Positions 6,093 to 10,669 of a stretch of DNA of 12,677 nucleotides are shown one piece after another. The stretch lies in contig CAMEZU010000033.1 of the NCBI GenBank assembly GCA_945947925.1, positions 1-12,677 on the forward strand, given 5' to 3'. A program made the position numbers and the translations under genes. Each line of letters opens with the position of its first letter. Within the stretch, counting starts at the first letter, position 1. The DNA comes from an uncultured Verrucomicrobiota bacterium (GTDB taxonomy: Bacteria; Verrucomicrobiota; Kiritimatiellia; RFP12; UBA1067). The notes under the pieces were generated by a model. That model was given only the letters and a program-made list of their open reading frames with translations. It had not been told where the DNA came from and did not search any database.

Positions 6093-7031
6093 ATGATTCT
6101 CAATCGGGAATTTGTCAATGAGCAGAGCGGCGTCCGGTTGGACGCCGTTTTGCTTGGTACATATCCGACCACGACCCGCGCCTTCGTGCGCGAGGCCGTC
6201 GAAGGCGGCAAGGTGCTCGTCAACGGACGCCGCGCGGCCAAGGGCCTGAAGCTGCGCGGCGGCGAGCAGATCGCCGTCAGCGAGCTCCTGGAGGCCGAGG
6301 ACAACCTCGTGCGCCCCAATCCCGCCATCCGTCCGCGCGTCGTCTTCGAGGACGCCGCCCTTCTCGGACTCGACAAGCCCGCGGGACTCCCTGTCCAGCC
6401 CCTTTCCTGCTCGGAGACGAAGACCCTTATGAACGGCGTCGCCGCCCGCTATCCCGAATGCATCCCGCTCGGGGACAGGCCCCTTATGGCCGGCGCCCTG
6501 CACCGCATTGACGCGGACACCTCCGGACTCGTCCTCGCCGCCCGCACGGCGGAGGCCTTCGAGGCGCTCCGCGCGCAATTCACGGCCCAGACCGTGAAGA
6601 AGACCTACCTCGCCCTGGTGGAAGGCTCCGTTGCCGTCGGAGGCACCCTGGAGAACGACCTCGTCCACGATCCGTCGCTTCCCTTCTGCCGGATGATCGA
6701 CGCCCGGCACAACCGTCTCTGCGAGGCGGAGAAGCGGAAGCTCCGTCCCCTCCACGCCGTCACGAACTTCAAGCCGATCGGACACACGACGGTGGAGAAC
6801 GAGGAACGGACCCTTCTCGAGGTCACGATCTACACGGGCGTCACGCACCAGATCCGCGCCCAGCTCGCCCTCGCCGGCTTCCACATCGTCAACGACCGCC
6901 TCTACGGGGCGTTCGCCGTCGAGAACCAGACGGGACACGGCCTCCACGCCTGGGCCGCCGCCTTCCGGCATCCGGTCTCGGGAGACGAGATGGAAATCAG
7001 GACGTCCCTCCCCGACTGGGCGAGGATCTGA
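6093..7031 (+). CDS. RluA-family RNA pseudouridine synthase
   Basis: A 312-residue protein converting selected uridines in rRNA or tRNA to pseudouridine. An S4 RNA-binding domain occupies about 13-65 (VRLDAVLL, then KVLVNG). The catalytic domain begins near 84 (VVFEDAALLGLDKPAGLPVQP). The family motif is HRIDADTSG at 137-145, with Asp140 the expected catalytic Asp, and it is supported by KKTYLALVEG (169-178) and HQIRAQLA (252-259), the usual uridine-pocket motif. It is a full-length RluA/RluC/RluD-type enzyme; which position it modifies cannot be read from sequence. The ATG at 6093 has AGGTGA 7 bases upstream. It is the last gene of the operon with the coiled-coil protein and the lipoprotein. 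Its stop lies 7 bases from the stop of the convergent murA gene, with no terminator between. Confidence 0.93.
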   Translation: MILNREFVNEQSGVRLDAVLLGTYPTTTRAFVREAVEGGKVLVNGRRAAKGLKLRGGEQIAVSELLEAEDNLVRPNPAIRPRVVFEDAALLGLDKPAGLPVQPLSCSETKTLMNGVAARYPECIPLGDRPLMAGALHRIDADTSGLVLAARTAEAFEALRAQFTAQTVKKTYLALVEGSVAVGGTLENDLVHDPSLPFCRMIDARHNRLCEAEKRKLRPLHAVTNFKPIGHTTVENEERTLLEVTIYTGVTHQIRAQLALAGFHIVNDRLYGAFAVENQTGHGLHAWAAAFRHPVSGDEMEIRTSLPDWARI

Positions 7032-7038
7032 GCGAACC

Positions 7039-8325
7039 CTACTTCCGCTCGATGTTCGCCCCAAGCGCGGAGAGCTGCTGCTCGACCGCGACATACCCGC
7101 GGTCGATGATTTCCGCGTTAAGGATGGTCGAGGGACCCTTCGCCGCCAGCGCCGCGATGACAAGCGCAATGCCCGCGCGGATGTCCGGCGAACTGAACGT
7201 GCCGCCGTAGAGCTGCGAGGGACCCGTCACCACCACGCGGTGCGGATCGCATTGGACGATCTTCGCGCCCATCTGGCGCAGGTGGTCCACGAAGTAAAGC
7301 CTGGACTCGAACATCTTCTCGAAGAAGAGACACGTGCCGCGCGTCTGCGTCGCGAGGACGATCAGGATGGACATGAGGTCGGACGGAAACGCCGGCCAGA
7401 TGCCGTCCGCGACGGACGGGATCGCGTCACCAAGGTCGTAGCGCATCTTGAGGCGCTTCTTCTTCGGCACGTAGTGAAGCGTCTTCTCCGTGACGGAAAT
7501 GGTCCAGGTCACGCCAAAGCGCCGAAACGCGCCCGCCAGCACCTCGAACGGCTCGGGGTCGATCCCCGTCAGCAGCAGCTCGCCGCCCGTCACCGCCGCG
7601 GCCGCGATGTAGCTGCCCGCCTCGATGTAGTCGCAGCCGACACGCGCCTCGCAGCCGTGCAGGGACTCGACGCCCTCCACGAGCAGGCGGTTCGTGCCCG
7701 CGCCCGCGATCTTCGCCCCCATCGCGTTCAGCATGTTCGCCAGGTCCACGATGTGCGGCTCGGAGGCGGCGTTGTAGATCTCCGTCTTGCCCTTCGCGAG
7801 CACCGCAGCCATCAGGATGTTCTCCGTCGCCGTCACGCTCGCCTCGTCGAGAAGGATCTTCGCGCCCTTCAGATCGCCCTTGAAACGCAGCGTCTTGTGT
7901 CCCGCCACGGCCTTGGCCCCGAGCGCGCGGAAGCCCGCGAAGTGGGTGTCGAGCCGACGGTGCCCGATCGCATCGCCTCCGGGAGGCGGCAGCGAGGCGC
8001 GCCCGACGCGCGCCAGGAGCGGCCCCGCGAAGAGAAAGCTCGTGCGCATCCGGGACGCCAGCTCGGCCGAGATCTTCGCCGTCTTCAGCTTCGGCGTCGT
8101 CAGCGTCACCTTGTGCTCCTTGAGGTCGCGCACGACCTTCGCACCAAAGCTCTTCGCCGCGTCGAGCATTCCCGACACGTCGGAAATCTCGGGCACGTTC
8201 AGGAGGGTCACCGGTTCGGCCGTCAGGAGCGAGGCCGCGATCATCGGCAGCACGGCGTTCTTGTTGCCCGAGACGGCATGCGTCCCGGCAATCGTCCTGC
8301 CGCCCTGGAGAAGAAGCTTGCTCAT
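7039..8325 (-). CDS. murA: UDP-N-acetylglucosamine 1-carboxyvinyltransferase (MurA) with Cys-to-Asp active site
   Basis: First committed step of peptidoglycan synthesis: transfers enolpyruvate from PEP to UDP-GlcNAc in the cytoplasm. The 428 residues match the family length. Recognisable features are Lys22 in SGNKNAVLP, Arg94 in RMRTSFLFAGPL, Arg123/Arg124 in IGHRRLD, TENILMAAV (167-175), the general base Asp316 in PAFPSDL and Arg383 in DIRAG. At the catalytic-loop position, where most MurA enzymes have PGGC, this one has PGGD: Asp118, codon GAT at 7972-7974. The same change is known in Mycobacterium tuberculosis and Chlamydia MurA, which remain active but resist fosfomycin because the drug alkylates that Cys. 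The loop also reads LPPPGGD, two residues longer than the usual LPGGC. The ATG follows the ktrA stop by one base, so translation probably depends on re-initiation. Confidence 0.95.
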   Translation of the reverse strand: MSKLLLQGGRTIAGTHAVSGNKNAVLPMIAASLLTAEPVTLLNVPEISDVSGMLDAAKSFGAKVVRDLKEHKVTLTTPKLKTAKISAELASRMRTSFLFAGPLLARVGRASLPPPGGDAIGHRRLDTHFAGFRALGAKAVAGHKTLRFKGDLKGAKILLDEASVTATENILMAAVLAKGKTEIYNAASEPHIVDLANMLNAMGAKIAGAGTNRLLVEGVESLHGCEARVGCDYIEAGSYIAAAAVTGGELLLTGIDPEPFEVLAGAFRRFGVTWTISVTEKTLHYVPKKKRLKMRYDLGDAIPSVADGIWPAFPSDLMSILIVLATQTRGTCLFFEKMFESRLYFVDHLRQMGAKIVQCDPHRVVVTGPSQLYGGTFSSPDIRAGIALVIAALAAKGPSTILNAEIIDRGYVAVEQQLSALGANIERK

Positions 8326-8326
8326 T

Positions 8327-8983
8327 TCAGGACAGGGCGTTCAGCTTGAACGTTTCGCCGAAGACGATCAGCTTGTCGTCGGACTTGAGGACATCCGTCG
8401 CCTGCGGGATCAGCACCTTGCGCGCCTTGCTCGCGTCCGCCCCGATGCGCCTCACACACAGGACGGATAGGCCCGTCGCCTTCCGGAAGTTGCTCTCGGC
8501 CAGGGACTTGTCGGCCATCCCCGAGGGAACGTCAATCTCGGCGATCGAAAAGCCATCCGACACCTCGAGGAAATCGATTACGTTGTGATTGGCGATGGAC
8601 CGGGCCAGACGGTTCGCGCTGTCGCGGTCCGGATAGATCACGGAGTCCGCCCCGATGCGGCGGAGGATCTTACCGTGCAGCTCGCTCGTCGCCTTCGCGA
8701 CGACATTCGTGATGCCGAGCTCCTTGCAGTTCGCCGTCACCATCATCGACGCCTCGATGTTGCTGCCGATCGCCACGACCGCCAGGTCGCACTCGCCGAA
8801 GCCGGCCTCCTCGAGAACGTGCGGCTGCGTCGCGTCGCCTTGCAGCGCCGTCGCGAACTCGCTCGCCGTCTGCATCGCCGGACGGTTGCGGTCGATGAGA
8901 ATGACCTCCAAGCCGGCGTTGGCCAGCGACTCCGCGAGCGCCAGGCCGAAACGTCCCGCGCCGATGATCCCGACGCGCTTCAT
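8327..8983 (-). CDS. ktrA: KtrA/TrkA-type potassium channel regulatory subunit (RCK domain)
   Basis: A 218-residue cytoplasmic regulator of a Trk/Ktr potassium uptake system. An N-terminal Rossmann fold (1-125) carries the nucleotide site GAGRFG (8-13) and the ribose-binding acidic residue Asp31 after strand 2 (VILID). A C-terminal TrkA_C-like domain spans about 140-218. One RCK_N plus one RCK_C unit is the KtrA layout, not the double-length TrkA of E. coli. The start is the ATG at 8981-8983, which overlaps the upstream ABC gene's stop as ATGA. The reading frame is open further upstream, but that part is the shadow of the ABC gene. The membrane partner (KtrB/TrkH) is not in the window. Confidence 0.93.
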   Translation of the reverse strand: MKRVGIIGAGRFGLALAESLANAGLEVILIDRNRPAMQTASEFATALQGDATQPHVLEEAGFGECDLAVVAIGSNIEASMMVTANCKELGITNVVAKATSELHGKILRRIGADSVIYPDRDSANRLARSIANHNVIDFLEVSDGFSIAEIDVPSGMADKSLAESNFRKATGLSVLCVRRIGADASKARKVLIPQATDVLKSDDKLIVFGETFKLNALS

Positions 8984-9777
8984 CGTTTCAACTCCATCCT
9001 GCGCGCTTCGCGAATGAGATCCTGGGAATACGGATGCTGCGGCGCCTCGAAGAAGGCCGCCGCATCCTCCGCCGTCTCGACGACATGCCCGTCCTTCATC
9101 ACGGCGAGCTTCGTCGCCATCTGCGAGACGACGCCCAGGTCGTGGGTGATGAGGAGAATCGCCGAATTGGCCTGGTGCAGGTCGCGCATAAGACGCAGCA
9201 CCTGCGCCTGGATCGTCACGTCCAGAGCCGTCGTGGGCTCGTCCGCAATCACGAGGTCCGGACCCAGCATAAGACCCATCGCAATCATGACGCGCTGCTG
9301 CATGCCGCCCGAGAGCTCGTGCGGATACGCCCGCGCGCGGACCATCGGATCGGGAATGCCGACCTTGCCGAGCCACTCGAGCGCCATCGCCCGCGCCGCC
9401 TGCTTCGTCATCTTCTCGTGCAGCAGGATCGTCTCCACCAGCTGGTCGCCGATCCGGTGAAGCGGGGAGAGCGAGCCCATCGGATCCTGGAAGATGACGC
9501 CGATGCGCTTGCCGCGGATCTGCCGGAGCTCCGGCAGCGGCAGCGTCAGCATGTCCACCCCGTCAAAGAGGATCCGCCCCTTCGGATAAAAGGCCGGCGG
9601 ACTCGGCAGCAGCCGCGCCACGCTCATCGATACCGTGCTCTTCCCGCTGCCCGATTCGCCCACAATGCCCAGCACCTGCCCGCGGTCAAGCGTCAGGCTG
9701 ACGTCCACCGCCGCCGGATTCACTTCCCCCTCGTCATTGCGGTAGGAAACGCTCAAATCATCGATTTTTAGAAGCAT
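8980..9777 (-). CDS. ABC transporter ATP-binding protein, oligopeptide/dipeptide (OppD/DppD) type, short form
   Basis: A 265-residue nucleotide-binding subunit. It has Walker A GESGSGKST (40-48), the Q-loop Gln97 (IFQDP), signature LSGGMQQR (155-162), Walker B LVIADEP with Glu180, D-loop ALD and switch His212 (THDLG). PHELSGGMQQRVMIAM and EPTTALDVTIQ are typical of the peptide-importer subfamily. OppD/DppD proteins normally run to about 320 residues, with a C-terminal oligo_HPY extension containing conserved cysteines. This one stops soon after HPYSQDL and lacks it. No permease, binding protein or second ATPase is adjacent, so it either serves a transporter encoded elsewhere or has another role. 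It is first in an operon with ktrA (ATGA overlap) and murA. The ATG at 9777 has no clear ribosome site and sits 6 bases after a -10 box. Confidence 0.92.
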   Translation of the reverse strand: MLLKIDDLSVSYRNDEGEVNPAAVDVSLTLDRGQVLGIVGESGSGKSTVSMSVARLLPSPPAFYPKGRILFDGVDMLTLPLPELRQIRGKRIGVIFQDPMGSLSPLHRIGDQLVETILLHEKMTKQAARAMALEWLGKVGIPDPMVRARAYPHELSGGMQQRVMIAMGLMLGPDLVIADEPTTALDVTIQAQVLRLMRDLHQANSAILLITHDLGVVSQMATKLAVMKDGHVVETAEDAAAFFEAPQHPYSQDLIREARRMELKR

Positions 9778-9783
9778 ATTGAT

Positions 9784-9789
9784 ATTCTA
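9784..9789 (-). promoter_or_regulatory. Extended -10 promoter of the ABC-ktrA-murA operon
   Basis: On the minus strand the string TGGTAGAAT matches an extended -10 (TGnTATAAT) with one mismatch. The hexamer TAGAAT lies at 9784-9789. The -35 region around 9807-9812 is weak (AACCGT), as is common for extended -10 promoters. Only 6 bases separate the -10 from the ATG at 9777, so the mRNA should start at the ATG. Confidence 0.6.
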
Positions 9790-9792
9790 CCA

Positions 9793-9832
9793 TAATTCTC
9801 ATTGGCACGGTTAAGCGGACCATTGAGAATTA
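9793..9832. repeat. 13-bp inverted repeat overlapping the ABC-ktrA-murA promoter (candidate operator)
   Basis: Left arm TAATTCTCATTGG (9793-9805) and right arm CCATTGAGAATTA (9820-9832) are inverted copies with 12 of 13 positions matching, separated by 14 bases. The left arm fills the spacer between -10 and -35, and the right arm lies just upstream of -35. This AT-rich dyad in GC-rich surroundings fits a dimeric repressor site. It lies upstream of the predicted start of the ABC-operon mRNA, so an RNA attenuator in that transcript is unlikely. No known regulator motif was recognised. The 131-base intergenic region 9778-9908 holds this, the promoter above and the rplS terminator. Confidence 0.6.
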
Positions 9833-9850
9833 AGGGACAGGTCCGGCAAC

Positions 9851-9882
9851 AAAAACCGACGCCTCCTTTCGGGAAGCGTCGG
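9851..9882 (-). terminator. Intrinsic terminator of the rpsP-rplS operon
   Basis: On the minus strand CCGACGC and GCGTCGG (9856-9882) pair perfectly. The stem extends by TTCC against GGAG (one G-T wobble), giving 11 pairs around a CGAAA loop, followed directly by five T residues (9851-9855). It starts 26 bases after the rplS stop codon, a textbook rho-independent terminator. It isolates the ribosomal operon from the ABC operon downstream. Confidence 0.92.
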
Positions 9883-9908
9883 CCTTGGTTCATTCACCGA
9901 CGTTCGGC

Positions 9909-10277
9909 TTATTTCTTGACGAGCTTGCGCACCGCCTTGTGCGAGCAGAACGTACGCTCCGTGTAGAGCTTCGTACGCCACGTGGCGCTCTTCTTGACGA
10001 GCTTGATGCCCTGAATCCAGGGGCTCGAGAACGGGAAGAGCTTCTCAACGCGGACGCCGTAGCTTTCGCGGCTGACCGTGAAGTTGCCCGTCACGTTGTT
10101 GCGACCGTTGTCAATCGCGAGCACGCGGCCCTCGAAGTCCTGGACGCGGTACTTGTCGCCTTCCTTGATCTTGATCGAAACGCGGACGATGTCACCCGTC
10201 TTGAACTCGGGGAACTTCTTCTCCGCGAGCTTCGCGGTCTGCTCGGCGTTGATCTTATCGAGAATCTTGATACCCAT
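9909..10277 (-). CDS. rplS: 50S ribosomal protein L19 (bL19)
   Basis: A 122-residue ribosomal protein located at the 30S-50S interface. Family motifs are GDIVRVSIKIKEGDKYRVQDFEG (28-50), the FTVSRESYGVRVEKLFPFSSP stretch (67-87) and a basic tail. The C-terminal part (SATWRTKLYTERTFCSHKAVRK) departs from the usual VRRAKLYYLR pattern, but the length is normal. It starts 11 bases after rpsP with an ideal Shine-Dalgarno. The usual genes between rpsP and rplS (rimM, trmD) are absent. A strong terminator follows. Confidence 0.96.
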   Translation of the reverse strand: MGIKILDKINAEQTAKLAEKKFPEFKTGDIVRVSIKIKEGDKYRVQDFEGRVLAIDNGRNNVTGNFTVSRESYGVRVEKLFPFSSPWIQGIKLVKKSATWRTKLYTERTFCSHKAVRKLVKK

Positions 10278-10283
10278 GATCTA

Positions 10284-10290
10284 CCTCCTT
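10284..10290 (-). promoter_or_regulatory. Consensus Shine-Dalgarno of rplS
   Basis: AAGGAGG, the full anti-SD complement, overlaps the TAA stop of rpsP and lies 6 bases before the rplS ATG at 10277. It shows that this organism uses SD-led initiation for highly expressed genes, in contrast to the SD-less genes elsewhere in the window. Confidence 0.9.
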
Positions 10291-10582
10291 AGGCCTTCTT
10301 CTCGGCGGCCTTCGCCGACTTGACGGCGTGGTGCGGCTTGAGGGCCGGGTTCTTCGCGCGGCGGATCAGCGAGGCGACCGTCTCCGTCGGCTTCGCACCC
10401 TTGGACATCCAGTAGTCGACGCGCTCGATGTCAATCTTGAAGTTGTTCTCCTTGAGCTGGGTATCGTACCAGCCGAGGATCTCGAGGAACTTGCCGTCGC
10501 GCGGGCTGCGCTCGTCAGCCGCAACAATACGATAGGCCGCGTGGTTACGGCAACCGGTGCGACGCATACGAATCTTAACCAT
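10289..10582 (-). CDS. rpsP: 30S ribosomal protein S16 (bS16)
   Basis: A 97-residue ribosomal protein needed for 30S assembly. The N-terminus MVKIRMRRTGCRNHAAYRIV and the core ADERSPRDGKFLEILGWYD are the S16 signature. The lysine/alanine-rich tail (84-97) is slightly longer than in many species. The ATG at 10582 has GGGAG (10590-10594) 7 bases upstream. It is the first gene of a two-gene unit with rplS and has its own promoter. Confidence 0.97.
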   Translation of the reverse strand: MVKIRMRRTGCRNHAAYRIVAADERSPRDGKFLEILGWYDTQLKENNFKIDIERVDYWMSKGAKPTETVASLIRRAKNPALKPHHAVKSAKAAEKKA

Positions 10583-10616
10583 TGATTTACTCCCTTTCGG
10601 TAAACGAATGGCGCGT

Positions 10617-10646
10617 AGTATATCAAAACGCCCCCACCCTATGCAA
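10617..10646 (-). promoter_or_regulatory. Promoter of rpsP-rplS
   Basis: On the minus strand TTGCAT (10641-10646) and TATACT (10617-10622, 5/6) are separated by 18 bases, with a TG-type extension just before the -10. Predicted transcription starts near 10610, giving a leader of about 28 bases with the rpsP ribosome site. It fits between the upstream gene's stop (10670-10672) and rpsP, so rpsP can be expressed independently. Confidence 0.65.
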
Positions 10647-10669
10647 GGGGAAAAAAGATAAACCGAAAT

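Noticed and set aside
5898..7169. 423-codon minus-strand frame opposite the lipoprotein and pseudouridine synthase genes
   Set aside because: It spans three real gene boundaries and has no recognisable domain; the plus strand has a complete RluA-family enzyme.
7240..8349. 369-codon plus-strand frame opposite murA
   Set aside because: Arg/His-rich shadow; MurA on the other strand is unambiguous.
8984..9376. Upstream extension of the ktrA frame
   Set aside because: The extra 131 residues are read out of frame through the ABC ATPase gene; the Rossmann-fold start MKRVGIIGAG fixes the ATG at 8983.
10628..10648. Possible hairpin (CCCT/AGGG) as terminator of the DUF3857 gene
   Set aside because: Only four base pairs, no T-tract, and it coincides with the -35 and spacer of the rpsP promoter.
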